DNA of 64,000 bases. Source: Thermoplasmatales archaeon UBA447. GTDB lineage: Archaea; Thermoplasmatota; Thermoplasmata; Thermoplasmatales; Thermoplasmataceae. The notes beneath the pieces were generated by a model. It was not told the origin of the DNA, ran no database searches, and saw only the letters and a list, made by a program, of their open reading frames with translations. Shown here one piece after another: positions 47,538 through 56,278 of the stretch (positions are counted from its first letter, which is position 1; every line of letters starts with the position of its first letter). A program made the position numbers and the translations under genes. The stretch is from contig DARE01000045.1 of assembly GCA_002503205.1 (NCBI GenBank), positions 1-64,000 of the forward strand, read 5' to 3'.

Positions 47538-48728
47538 ATGAGTTCAAAGATAAAAAATATAGAAATACTTGAGCTTGGAGAGAAAGGGAGGGAGATTTCG
47601 TCTCCCTGGAGTTCCACGATTCTGCTTGTAAAGCTGACAACTGATGATGGCCTTGTAGGATTTGGGGAGGCGCCCACAACATTGATGACATTGCCAGTCA
47701 AAGAGAGCATGGAGGAAGTCAAAAGATTCTTCCAGGATAAGGATTTCTTTAATGTTGAGAAGAATCTTAGGGAGTTTTATACCCACTCTTTCTATCTGTC
47801 AAAATCCATGGAGGCTACTTCTGCCCTCAGTGCATTTGAGATAGCTTCGTGGGACCTTATTGGAAAGTCCCTCGGAGCACCCATTTATAATCTTCTCGGA
47901 GGAGAGGTAGCTAAGAAGCACCGCGCATATGCAAACGGATGGTATTCCGACTGCGTAACGCCTGATGATTTCCTTGCAAAGGCAAAAAAGGTTGTATCCC
48001 AGGGTTTTACAGCAATGAAGTTTGATCCCTTTGGTGACAACTATGATCAGCTTTCAAGGAAAGGTCTGAAAAATGCTGTAGATATAGTTTCAACCCTGAG
48101 AAATGAACTTGGTGACGAAGTGGATCTGCTTATTGAGTGCCATGGAAGGTTCTCCCTTAAGGCAGCAATAGATGCTGGGACATCTCTAGATCCCTATGAG
48201 CCTCTTTTCATGGAGGAGCCTCTGCATCCTGAGCTTGAGATTGGACTTCTGGAACTTAAAAAATATGTTAGGACACCAATAGCACTTGGGGAAAGGCTTC
48301 TCAACAAGGCGGATTTTGCGAGGTTCATATCACAGGGCATGGTTGACATAATACAGCCTGATCTCACAAACTCACTTGGAATCCTTGAGAATAAGAAGAC
48401 TGCCGCAATAGCTGAGGCATTTGCAATTCCTGTTGCATTCCACAACGCTTTTGGCCCAATACAGACAGCGGCTTCACTTAATGTTGATACAACACTGAAC
48501 AATTTCCTGATTCAGGAAAGTTTTGAGGCATTCTGGCCGGACTGGAAAAAGAATCTTGTAAAGAGCGGTTACAAACTGGAAAATGGTTATTTCACATTGT
48601 CTGGAAAGCCGGGGCTGGGAATTGACGTCGATGAAAAGATTCTTGAATCCAACGCGGTTGAGGGGATGGAGCCATACGACCCCAAGGAGCCACCATGGGT
48701 TGTATCTGGTACTTTCAGGGAAGCATAA
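47538..48728 (+). CDS. gnaD: D-gluconate dehydratase (enolase superfamily)
   Basis: Gluconate dehydratase turns D-gluconate into 2-keto-3-deoxygluconate in the non-phosphorylative Entner-Doudoroff pathway used by Thermoplasma, Picrophilus and Sulfolobus. The 396-residue protein is an enolase-superfamily member with the metal site around LLIECHGRF, FMEEPLHP and ALGERL, and the lid region ANGWYSDC near residue 135. A mandelate racemase or other sugar-acid dehydratase role cannot be fully excluded, so the substrate is inferred from family likeness. The KaiC-like gene begins 10 bases downstream. Confidence 0.82.
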   Translation: MSSKIKNIEILELGEKGREISSPWSSTILLVKLTTDDGLVGFGEAPTTLMTLPVKESMEEVKRFFQDKDFFNVEKNLREFYTHSFYLSKSMEATSALSAFEIASWDLIGKSLGAPIYNLLGGEVAKKHRAYANGWYSDCVTPDDFLAKAKKVVSQGFTAMKFDPFGDNYDQLSRKGLKNAVDIVSTLRNELGDEVDLLIECHGRFSLKAAIDAGTSLDPYEPLFMEEPLHPELEIGLLELKKYVRTPIALGERLLNKADFARFISQGMVDIIQPDLTNSLGILENKKTAAIAEAFAIPVAFHNAFGPIQTAASLNVDTTLNNFLIQESFEAFWPDWKKNLVKSGYKLENGYFTLSGKPGLGIDVDEKILESNAVEGMEPYDPKEPPWVVSGTFREA

Positions 48729-48737
48729 GGTAAGTTA

Positions 48738-49649
48738 ATGGAAACTGGTAATGGTCAGGAATCCAGAGAAGAACTCATTTCAAAGCTGAGGGAAATGAGA
48801 AACGAACTCAGAAAAGACATTTCTGAGAGCATGAATGCTCTCCGGGATGTCGAAGCTGAGATCGAGAGAATATTTCCCCCAGGAATAGAAGATCAGCCAA
48901 TCTCTGAAAATACGCAAATGATGAAATATGCAAAAACTGGTACATCCAAGCTTGATGATCTTCTCAATGGAGGTTTTTCAGTTCCATCTAACGTACTGGT
49001 TAATGGTCCACCCTTTTCATCCAAAGACATACTTATTAACAGTTTTATAGTCAAATCAATAGAGGAGGAGCTGCCTGTAATTGTTATACTTATCGACAAG
49101 GACATTTATACTATCAGGGAGGAACTTTCACTTCTCACAGAAAACCTTGAATTCTACGAGAAGGATGGGACAATAAGATACATAGATACCTATTCTAAAG
49201 CGATTTCAGCTGAAGTTGTGGAAAACAAAGCTATGCAGATCGATTCAATAGCAACAAACCAGAGTGGATTCCTCAAGACCATAGATCAGTTAAACGCTTC
49301 ACTGAACAAAAGTCACGGAAAGTGTGTGACTGTGGTGTATTCCCTTACAGGTTGGATACAGTCCCTGGATGAGAAGTTGCTTACAAAGACACTTCAGCAT
49401 TTTTCCCAAAAGAGAAAACTGGATGGGGGAGTAGCAATTTACAGCCTGGATAGTGGACTTTTTTCAGATCAGATATACGAAAGGATGAACTATTTCATGG
49501 ATTCAGCTATTGAGTTCAAACTCGAGGAATCCAGAGAATTTTTGAGAGCGAGAGGTTTTAAAAATCCAAGGACAAAAGAATGGGTAGACATAATACCTAA
49601 GGGACGGCTTATTGACCTTGGGTCATTCAATATTAGGCGCGTAAGGTAA
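48738..49649 (+). CDS. KaiC-like ATPase domain protein with altered Walker A
   Basis: This 303-residue protein has an N-terminal coiled coil (about residues 8-45) and a RecA/KaiC-like core (about 65-295) that starts GTSKLDDLLNGGF, a typical KaiC opening. The Walker A loop is GPPFSSKD at residues 90-97, where the family has G-x4-G-K-T/S; Gly is Ser and Thr/Ser is Asp. ATP binding may be weak or lost. Its start is 10 bases after gnaD, with AGGT a few bases before the ATG, so it is co-transcribed with gnaD. Similar KaiC paralogs in archaea have no settled role. Confidence 0.68.
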   Translation: METGNGQESREELISKLREMRNELRKDISESMNALRDVEAEIERIFPPGIEDQPISENTQMMKYAKTGTSKLDDLLNGGFSVPSNVLVNGPPFSSKDILINSFIVKSIEEELPVIVILIDKDIYTIREELSLLTENLEFYEKDGTIRYIDTYSKAISAEVVENKAMQIDSIATNQSGFLKTIDQLNASLNKSHGKCVTVVYSLTGWIQSLDEKLLTKTLQHFSQKRKLDGGVAIYSLDSGLFSDQIYERMNYFMDSAIEFKLEESREFLRARGFKNPRTKEWVDIIPKGRLIDLGSFNIRRVR

Positions 49650-49701
49650 TATATACAGATTTGATTAGATAAATTTAAATAGTCGTGGTCAATTAACTGG
49701 C

Positions 49702-50250
49702 ATGGTAGAACAACAGACAAAAGACGCAAAGTGGATATTCGACCAGTCTCACAGTTCTGCAGAATTCTCTGTGAGGCACATGATGATATCCAACGTAAAC
49801 GGCAGATTTGACCATATGGAGGGCTTTATCATAGGGAACCCTGAAACTCTCCATCTTGCTAAGGCTGAGGTAATTATAAAAACAGCTTCTGTGAACACAA
49901 GGGATGAAAAGAGAGATGGGCACCTTAGGTCTGAGGATTTCTTCCACTCCGAGAAGTTCCCGGAGCTGAAGTTCGTTTCCAAGAGAGTTGAGAAACTGTC
50001 CGGTGATTCATATAACATATACGGTGACCTTACCGTGAGGGGAGTGACAAAAGAGGTTAAGCTGAAGGGGACCCTTGAGGGGGTAATCAAAGACCCTTAC
50101 GGGAAAACAAGGATGGGAATAACAGTGGAGGGCGAAATAAACAGAGAAGAATTCGGCCTCAAGTGGAACAGTATAATGGAAACTGGAGGCGTGATGGTAG
50201 GCAACCGTGTGAAGCTAACCGTTCATGCTGAAGCGGTCAGGGAAGAGTAA
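49702..50250 (+). CDS. YceI-family lipid-binding protein
   Basis: This 182-residue protein matches YceI: WIFDQSHSSAEFSVRHMMIS, FDHMEGFI, RDGHLRSEDFFHSEKFPELKF, GDLTVRGVTKEVKL and a C-terminal beta hairpin. These are beta-barrel proteins that bind isoprenoid-type molecules in related structures. No signal peptide is seen. TATA-like TTTAAATAG about 20-30 bases upstream fits a short leader. The ligand is unknown. Confidence 0.9.
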   Translation: MVEQQTKDAKWIFDQSHSSAEFSVRHMMISNVNGRFDHMEGFIIGNPETLHLAKAEVIIKTASVNTRDEKRDGHLRSEDFFHSEKFPELKFVSKRVEKLSGDSYNIYGDLTVRGVTKEVKLKGTLEGVIKDPYGKTRMGITVEGEINREEFGLKWNSIMETGGVMVGNRVKLTVHAEAVREE

Positions 50251-50361
50251 TTCCCATCCATTTTTTAATGATCCCGGAGAACAATATTTCTTCTTTCCTG
50301 TATTAAAGGAATAGGCCAGATTAATCCCTGTCAGATTGCTGAGTTTTTACATACAGGCTTG

Positions 50362-50443
50362 GACCAGTTTGGGTGAATTATCCCAAAATGGGTCTAATCA
50401 AAATCAAATGTCCTAAAGAAACAGGCATTCTGAAATGAATGCC
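50362..50443. repeat. two hairpins in the 50251-50520 gap
   Basis: The gap between YceI and the small membrane protein holds no gene I can support. It has an imperfect inverted repeat, GACCAGTTTGGG at 50362-50373 and CCCAAAATGGGTC at 50382-50394, and a perfect hairpin with GGCATTC (50424-50430) and GAATGCC (50437-50443). They could be parts of a terminator, an operator or a small RNA. Confidence 0.35.
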
Positions 50444-50520
50444 ACTGAGCCTTTGAATGTATCTCAAATCCCATGTATTTCTAGATCTAACGAACAAAAT
50501 ATTCAGATTATATCCCTAAT

Positions 50521-50552
50521 ATGTTAGGTTACACTATTTAATGTCCTAACAT
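50521..50552. promoter_or_regulatory. inverted repeat around the promoter of the small membrane protein
   Basis: Perfect arms ATGTTAGG and CCTAACAT flank a 16-base centre that contains a TATA-like ACTATTTAA. This predicts a transcript start near 50565, just before the ATG at 50574. Binding of a repressor would cover the TATA box. Confidence 0.5.
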
Positions 50553-50573
50553 GATTGCAAATCAGTGAGTGAT

Positions 50574-50744
50574 ATGATAACAAATAATAGAAACGTCAAC
50601 AGATACAGCAGGAACCATGTATTCAGGAACTTCCTTGAGATCCGTGAGAATCCTGATGATCTAGTTGGGACCAGGCTATTTACATTCCTAGTAACAGGCG
50701 CAATTATTCTTACTGCCTTTGCAATCACATGGGTTATCTGGTAA
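50574..50744 (+). CDS. 56-residue membrane protein
   Basis: The frame encodes a basic N-terminus (NRNVNRYSRNHVF), a short charged part (EIRENPDDL) and one membrane segment of about 20 residues ending in WVIW. It has its own promoter with flanking repeat. The stop lies right at the end of the complex I-like operon on the other strand (stop of the convergent gene at 50745). Function is unknown. Confidence 0.5.
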   Translation: MITNNRNVNRYSRNHVFRNFLEIRENPDDLVGTRLFTFLVTGAIILTAFAITWVIW

Positions 50745-52505
50745 TCAGCCGATTGTGGCTATTATCAGTATCACCATGAATCCCACGATCATATAGATCA
50801 TATACCATCCTATAGAACTGTTCATCAGCCCCATTGTTATTGCCCTGGATGCTTTCCTGTACAGCCTGGTTGCCGAGATCATGGAGTACCAGAATACGTC
50901 TGTGATTGACATCTGGTGTTTTTCTCCTGAATATGATGTCCTAAGTATTTTTCTGAGCATCATTCTCATGTTGTTTGAGTAGGTGGAAGAATTGTATGAT
51001 GATTCAGTTGAGATACCTCCATTCCAGCGCCTGACCATTCTTCCATTTGCTTTTCCGAACACAGCAAAGGAGATGGCTGTGAATATTACGATCAGGCCCA
51101 GTATATAGATGGGCGAGACAACTCCAAAGGTGCCATTGCCCAGGCTTGACATTATAGTTAAACCGTTAAAAACAAGTACTGACGGATTTCCTGTGAGGAA
51201 AGCAGAAGGTACAAACAGAGTGGAGACTGCCATAAGACCCACAAGGGCCACGCCAACTCCCAGAACTGATGTGGAAAGAAATCTGTCAGAATTTGCCCCT
51301 TTTTTCCTGAAAGCCTGGGTGAAGGATATTACTTTCATCATAACCCCCGAGGCAAGCCCTTCCCCAATCGCTATCACAACACCTGCGGCAATTGATGCTA
51401 TACCGATAATCCCCCCGGTATATGCTCCCATGAACAGGGATTCAAGCAGCATCCACGTTGCAAGCCCACCTATTGTTGGGAAGAGCCCGGAGAGTGACAT
51501 TGCTATAAGTATTCCGCCTCCTGTGCTCAGAGTGTTCTTTCCTTCCACGATCTCGCTGAAATATTCGGATCCTGTTTCACCTATGTACATGAAAAGGCCG
51601 CTCTTCGCAACTGAGTGGGCAAGTGAGAATATAACAACAACTATCAGGGAAAACTCCTTCAGAACCTGCAGAGATGCTGGAAGTGCTATGTATAAACCGA
51701 GTGCGGTGAGTATGGCCCCATTATTCTCGATTGTGCTGAAGCCGCCAAGCATCTTCATATTTTCGGAGACATAGGCAAAAAGGGCTGCGAACATAACAGA
51801 TATTGCACCTATTGCCATGAAGAGCAGCCCAAGAGGCAGATATGGTGTTGTAACAACAGCAAGTCGGAATATTATGAACACCCCCATTAGAGTCATTCCT
51901 GCGCTGAAAATGGCTGAACTGTTTGCTGGAGCATTTCCATGAGCTATTGGAAGCCATTCGCTTATCATGAATGGTGTAATTCCCATTTTTGTCATGGCCC
52001 CCAGCGACAGGAGGAAAAGTACCAGAGGGCCTGCATTCACAAAGGCAAGGCTTGTCCCCCCAGTGGAGAAATACGATAGAATGGCTGCCAGGACCAGGAA
52101 GAATGTGCTTATTTCACTGAAAAGCATGAATACAAAGGATGGATAATTTTCACTCCTGTTAAGAGCCACTGTGGCATATGCCGGTACAGACATTACTTCC
52201 CAGCCTGCTATCAGCTCCAGATAGTTTCTGGAGGTAAGTATGATCATCATCCCTTCTACAGTAAATAGAAAGAGAGGTGTCAGCCATCTCCCATGGGAAT
52301 CAGAATAGCGTATGCTGTATATGGATGAGGCGAGGAAAACCCCTGAACCGATGAATGCAAAATATGTGATAAGGTCCCCAGGCCTGAAGACCAGTGCAGC
52401 CAGTATGATTGAAGCGGCTGCCATCATACTCAGTGCAAAATTCTTCCTGTACATGGAAACAGGTATGGATATGCCGCCTATTAGAAGAGGGATAAATGAA
52501 TACAC
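50745..52505 (-). CDS. NuoL/HyfB-like antiporter subunit of an Ehr-type complex
   Basis: This 586-residue membrane protein has about 14 hydrophobic segments and the NuoL/Mrp antiporter core: GWEVMSVPAYATVAL, GISEWLP-type region MISEWLPIAHGNAPANSSAIFSAG and a later VKSG-type AHSVAKSGLFMYIGE. These would move protons or sodium ions. It is the last gene of a six-gene operon and follows the small-subunit gene directly. A long C-terminal part with further helices is also present. Confidence 0.82.
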   Translation of the reverse strand: MYSFIPLLIGGISIPVSMYRKNFALSMMAAASIILAALVFRPGDLITYFAFIGSGVFLASSIYSIRYSDSHGRWLTPLFLFTVEGMMIILTSRNYLELIAGWEVMSVPAYATVALNRSENYPSFVFMLFSEISTFFLVLAAILSYFSTGGTSLAFVNAGPLVLFLLSLGAMTKMGITPFMISEWLPIAHGNAPANSSAIFSAGMTLMGVFIIFRLAVVTTPYLPLGLLFMAIGAISVMFAALFAYVSENMKMLGGFSTIENNGAILTALGLYIALPASLQVLKEFSLIVVVIFSLAHSVAKSGLFMYIGETGSEYFSEIVEGKNTLSTGGGILIAMSLSGLFPTIGGLATWMLLESLFMGAYTGGIIGIASIAAGVVIAIGEGLASGVMMKVISFTQAFRKKGANSDRFLSTSVLGVGVALVGLMAVSTLFVPSAFLTGNPSVLVFNGLTIMSSLGNGTFGVVSPIYILGLIVIFTAISFAVFGKANGRMVRRWNGGISTESSYNSSTYSNNMRMMLRKILRTSYSGEKHQMSITDVFWYSMISATRLYRKASRAITMGLMNSSIGWYMIYMIVGFMVILIIATIG

Positions 52506-53168
52506 TCAGTCACCCCTCATCTTCATGATTGCCGAGATTATAGAATAGGGAGATGGTGGGCAGCCGGCTACCTCAACTGTCACATTCTCTTTTGAAATGG
52601 GCGCCGAACCGATTATGCCGCCTGAAATTGCACAAGCCCCCATTGCTATAACAACCTTTGGCCCGGGCATAGCCTCCAGAGCCTCTCTGAGAACCTGCTC
52701 CATTCCATCTGTCTTTACACCCATCACAAGAAGGGCGTCAGCATGCCTGGGTGAGTTTGTCATGAATATCTTCAACCGGTTTGCATCATACTGCGGATTA
52801 AATATGGACAGGAACTCCATATTGCAGGCGCCGCATGAGCCTGAATCCAGAGGATATATGTAGAAAGATCTCCTTATCGCACCTGGCAGTTCGCCAATTA
52901 CATGCGAAAGATCCTGGTTTCCGGTGGGTCTGAACTTGGGCTCGCACCTTCTGCAGAATATGCACTTTCCTGCCTCCCATTTCCCCTCTGGTGTGATTGC
53001 ATCCACGGGGCATTCCACATGTTCATTTCCCTGCATTACAGATGGCCTTATTGGTGGCTCTAATGGGGGCTCAGCTGGAAATTTCTCCGTGATTACCCCT
53101 TTCTTAATCCCCTTCAAAAACCATAGGTTAGAGGTCATTCCAGCTCCACCCCTACTTCTGATATCCAT
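52506..53168 (-). CDS. fused ferredoxin/NuoB-like small subunit (HyfH-HyfI type)
   Basis: The 220-residue protein joins a single [4Fe-4S] ferredoxin-like part (Cys53, Cys69, Cys72, Cys75) to a NuoB-like part with Cys112, Cys115, Cys179 and Cys203, the ligands of the N2-type cluster. It would take electrons from a soluble carrier to the large subunit. The start could be the ATG at 53138 (MTSNLWFLKG). It overlaps the large subunit gene by 34 bases. Confidence 0.82.
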   Translation of the reverse strand: MDIRSRGGAGMTSNLWFLKGIKKGVITEKFPAEPPLEPPIRPSVMQGNEHVECPVDAITPEGKWEAGKCIFCRRCEPKFRPTGNQDLSHVIGELPGAIRRSFYIYPLDSGSCGACNMEFLSIFNPQYDANRLKIFMTNSPRHADALLVMGVKTDGMEQVLREALEAMPGPKVVIAMGACAISGGIIGSAPISKENVTVEVAGCPPSPYSIISAIMKMRGD

Positions 53169-54313
53169 ATTCCGAAGCTTTCCCAGTTGAATGGGAAATC
53201 AGTGAAAATAGTCCCTACTGATGACCTTCTGAATGCCTCTATGTTAGACTCCCCAGGTGACATGATCTCGACTCTCCTTAGCAAATAATTTTCTATTTCC
53301 ACGAATACAAACAGGTCACCCTGAGGTGATTCAACCCTGGCTGCTCCAGTGCCATCCCTGATTTCTGGGCTTACTGGCCCGATCCCATCATTTCCACCAG
53401 AAAGCTCTTCGGCCCTCTCTATGAGGCCTACGGATGAGAATATCTCCTCTGCCCTTATCATGAACCTTCCGAAAGCATCCCCTTCATGCCTGACTATTGG
53501 CTGGAAATTCAGCCTAGAGTATGGCAGTGATTTTGAGTCGTACCTTGCATCGTGCATGAGACCTGAAGCTCTTGCAGCCGGACCCACAAGATTCATGCCA
53601 GAAACCTTGCCGTTGCCCTGAAGCCTGTTTATGAATATCTTGGACTGAAGAAGTGATTCATTTATGTCCCGGAACTCACTTATCAGAGGCTCAAGCTCCT
53701 CTGCAACCCCAGAAAATTGGGCCTCGATGCCTCCGATCATTCCAGTTCCAAACATGTACCTGTGCCCTGTTGTTTTTCCAATAATCCTTGAAACTTTTTC
53801 CCTCAATGCTGCCAGCTGATTGTGGGGAACTCCAAACCCGGCTGCTGAACAGAGCCTCTCCATAACGGTCAGGTTGCTCCTTATTCTCTCAATCTCTATC
53901 TGTATTATGCGCCTCATTAATACAGGTTCTGGAACATCAATCCCCAGGGCATCTTCAACAGCAAGTATGTAAGCGATGCTGTTTGATGCAGAATGGAATC
54001 CGTTTATCCTCTCCACAATAAGAAGGGCATCATCAGACCTCTTTCCGGTAAGTTTCAACTTCCTGCTCTTGAAGCCATAGTTTACCTTAATTCCGGTAAT
54101 CAGTTCTCCGGGAGAGTCTATTGAGAAGTTGACTGATTCAACGAGCCCGCCTGTGGATGGGCCATAGTTGAGCCTCATTTCGGATGGGCCAAGCTTTCTG
54201 TCAGTTTCCGATGTTTCAGAGGACAAAGGAGCAATCACGGAAGGGTACACCCGATATGATGAGGTTCTGCCGATGAGCCTTCCTTCCCCATTTCCAGTTC
54301 TATACCAGCGCAT
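53135..54313 (-). CDS. NuoCD/HyfG-like large subunit lacking nickel ligands
   Basis: This 392-residue protein is the large subunit of a complex I/group 4 hydrogenase-like complex: LNYGPSTGG, ERINGFHSASNSIAYILAVE and ARVESPQGDLFVFV are the family landmarks. The first nickel motif RxCGxC is RINGFH, with both Cys replaced, and no DPCxxC is found near the C-terminus. It therefore cannot carry an active [NiFe] centre. It overlaps both neighbours, so the order of subunits is kept. Confidence 0.82.
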   Translation of the reverse strand: MRWYRTGNGEGRLIGRTSSYRVYPSVIAPLSSETSETDRKLGPSEMRLNYGPSTGGLVESVNFSIDSPGELITGIKVNYGFKSRKLKLTGKRSDDALLIVERINGFHSASNSIAYILAVEDALGIDVPEPVLMRRIIQIEIERIRSNLTVMERLCSAAGFGVPHNQLAALREKVSRIIGKTTGHRYMFGTGMIGGIEAQFSGVAEELEPLISEFRDINESLLQSKIFINRLQGNGKVSGMNLVGPAARASGLMHDARYDSKSLPYSRLNFQPIVRHEGDAFGRFMIRAEEIFSSVGLIERAEELSGGNDGIGPVSPEIRDGTGAARVESPQGDLFVFVEIENYLLRRVEIMSPGESNIEAFRRSSVGTIFTDFPFNWESFGIWISEVGVELE

Positions 54314-55640
54314 ATGTCACCACCAGGAATCCTATCCCTACAGCGAGGCTGATTATTGCCGGAACAAGTGCAATGTATGGCATTCTTCTGTTATTTTCCC
54401 TCATTTTTGATTCATGGCCGAAGGCCATCCTTGTAACATTATAATTGACAGATATGAAGGCAACAGGAATGAATATTGCAAGAAGCACGAAAGGAATGAT
54501 GTATCCACCTGAATAAACCGCATACAGAATGAGAAATTCACCGAAGAAAGTCCCGAAAGGAGGGGTTCCTGTTACAGCCAGGGAAGAGAGGATCAGGGAG
54601 GATCCGGTGACAGGCATGGCCCTTGCCACTCCTGAAACTCTTTCTATATCCTTTTCACCATAGGATTTCAGGACATTTCCGGATGAGTAAAATGCTGAGG
54701 CTTTCCCGAAACTGTGTGCCACGAGCAGGAGAAGGGCCCCGGCTATTCCCACCACCGTGCCCGTTGCAAACCCGATCAGGGCAATACTCATGTTTTCCAT
54801 TGTGGAATAGGCGAACATTCTCTTGTACTTCCTCTGTGAACCCAGGAAAATAGAGGCGAATACAACAGATACTGTGCCTGCCCAGATATAAAGTTCATGA
54901 AACTCGTCTATTCTGTATATGGTGTATACAACGTAAAGCGCTGTTGGCAGCAGCACTCCTGAAAACATTGCACTTACTGGTGCCGGTGACTCGCTGTGAG
55001 CATCCGGCAGCCATGTATGTACAGGGAAAATTCCCACCTTTGTCCCAAACCCCACAAGAGAAATTGAAACTATCAGGCGTAGAACCAGTGAATTCCCAGG
55101 GCTGCGTGAAAGAATACTGCTGACATCTAGAGTGCCGAAGTTATAATAGATCAGTATTATGGATATGAAGGCGAATGTTACCCCGGCCGAGACTATGAGT
55201 ATGTATCTCCATGTTGCCTCAGTGGATATTTCTGTCTTTTCCGTCATTATCAGGATTGCAGAGGATATTGTTGTGGCCTCAATGCCAACCCACATGAGGC
55301 CGTAATTGTTAATTGTGAGGGCAAACATCATCGAAGCGGTGAAGAAGTTAAACAGGAGGAAATAGTAACTGTGGCGCAGCCATGTGCCTTTTTCCAGATA
55401 CTCCATTGAATAAATCGTTGATAACAGATAAACAGAGGCAACCATCAGTATGAATACCTTCGAGACGGCATTTATGTAAAAAATGCCTGAAGAATTGCCG
55501 GAGAGGAATATTGCTATGGATATCAGAACCTCTATGGCAGAAGTTGCAACAGATGATATTCTGTATTCTTTCAGTGCAAGAATCCCGGCGATTACTGGGA
55601 TAAGTATGACTGCAAAAGCCTCCAGCATAATCTCATTCAT
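54300..55640 (-). CDS. HyfF/NuoN-like membrane subunit
   Basis: The 446-residue protein has about 13 membrane segments and NuoN/M-type motifs: GLMWVGIEATTISSAIL, VGFGTKVGIFPVHTWLPDAHSESPAPVSAMFSG and AHSFGKASAFYSSG. It is an ion-pumping subunit of the complex. It overlaps the large-subunit gene by 14 bases and the previous gene by 4 bases. Confidence 0.85.
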   Translation of the reverse strand: MNEIMLEAFAVILIPVIAGILALKEYRISSVATSAIEVLISIAIFLSGNSSGIFYINAVSKVFILMVASVYLLSTIYSMEYLEKGTWLRHSYYFLLFNFFTASMMFALTINNYGLMWVGIEATTISSAILIMTEKTEISTEATWRYILIVSAGVTFAFISIILIYYNFGTLDVSSILSRSPGNSLVLRLIVSISLVGFGTKVGIFPVHTWLPDAHSESPAPVSAMFSGVLLPTALYVVYTIYRIDEFHELYIWAGTVSVVFASIFLGSQRKYKRMFAYSTMENMSIALIGFATGTVVGIAGALLLLVAHSFGKASAFYSSGNVLKSYGEKDIERVSGVARAMPVTGSSLILSSLAVTGTPPFGTFFGEFLILYAVYSGGYIIPFVLLAIFIPVAFISVNYNVTRMAFGHESKMRENNRRMPYIALVPAIISLAVGIGFLVVTYALV

Positions 55641-56251
55641 CCTTTCAGTTCCTCCACAGGCTCATGCCTGTCCTTTTCCTGCGTTACAACTGTGGAAATG
55701 ACAACAAGTGCCAGGACATCAAGAAATACGCTTGCCTCTATTATTATGGGAACCGGAAGGAGGAAAAGCCCAAACAGTATCAGGGCGTTCTCTTCCTCGA
55801 CATATCCTACAACCTGAGTTATTGTCCCTCTGCGGGATGTTATGAGAAATAGCCCCTGAAAGAAAAGTATCAGGGGGAATAGCAACACTGAGGAATTCTG
55901 CAGGAAAGAGTGGGGAACAACCCTTGAAAAAGCGAGAGAATATACAAGGAAAGTGGCAATGACTACGAATACCAGATCAACAAGAAGCAGTGCTGGTACA
56001 CTTACGTTCCTTTCGTACAGGTAACTCCTTCTCCGCGGGAGCTGCCTCAGCAGGAAATACGTCACAAGGATTCCGCGCAGAACTATCAGGAGTATTCCAA
56101 GAATGAGGAGATCAATGGATCGCTCATAGTAAGCAAGGAGAAAAGAGGCTACCGCAATCAGAACTGACTGTATCAGCTGTCCCCTTACAAGAGAACGCAT
56201 ATATTCCTGCCCCTGTATGTAAAATGCGGAAATTGCTATTGCTGCGCTCAA
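55637..56251 (-). CDS. HyfE/NuoK-like membrane subunit
   Basis: The 204-residue protein has six or seven membrane segments and the short charged tail typical of HyfE. The recognisable part is EEENALILFGLF, close to the Glu-containing NuoK/HyfE region. It lies in the operon between the HyfC-like and HyfF-like genes; the function as part of the membrane arm follows from this position. Confidence 0.72.
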   Translation of the reverse strand: MSAAIAISAFYIQGQEYMRSLVRGQLIQSVLIAVASFLLAYYERSIDLLILGILLIVLRGILVTYFLLRQLPRRRSYLYERNVSVPALLLVDLVFVVIATFLVYSLAFSRVVPHSFLQNSSVLLFPLILFFQGLFLITSRRGTITQVVGYVEEENALILFGLFLLPVPIIIEASVFLDVLALVVISTVVTQEKDRHEPVEELKG

Positions 56252-56278
56252 TAGATAGATGAGGCTGCTGCCGATCGT

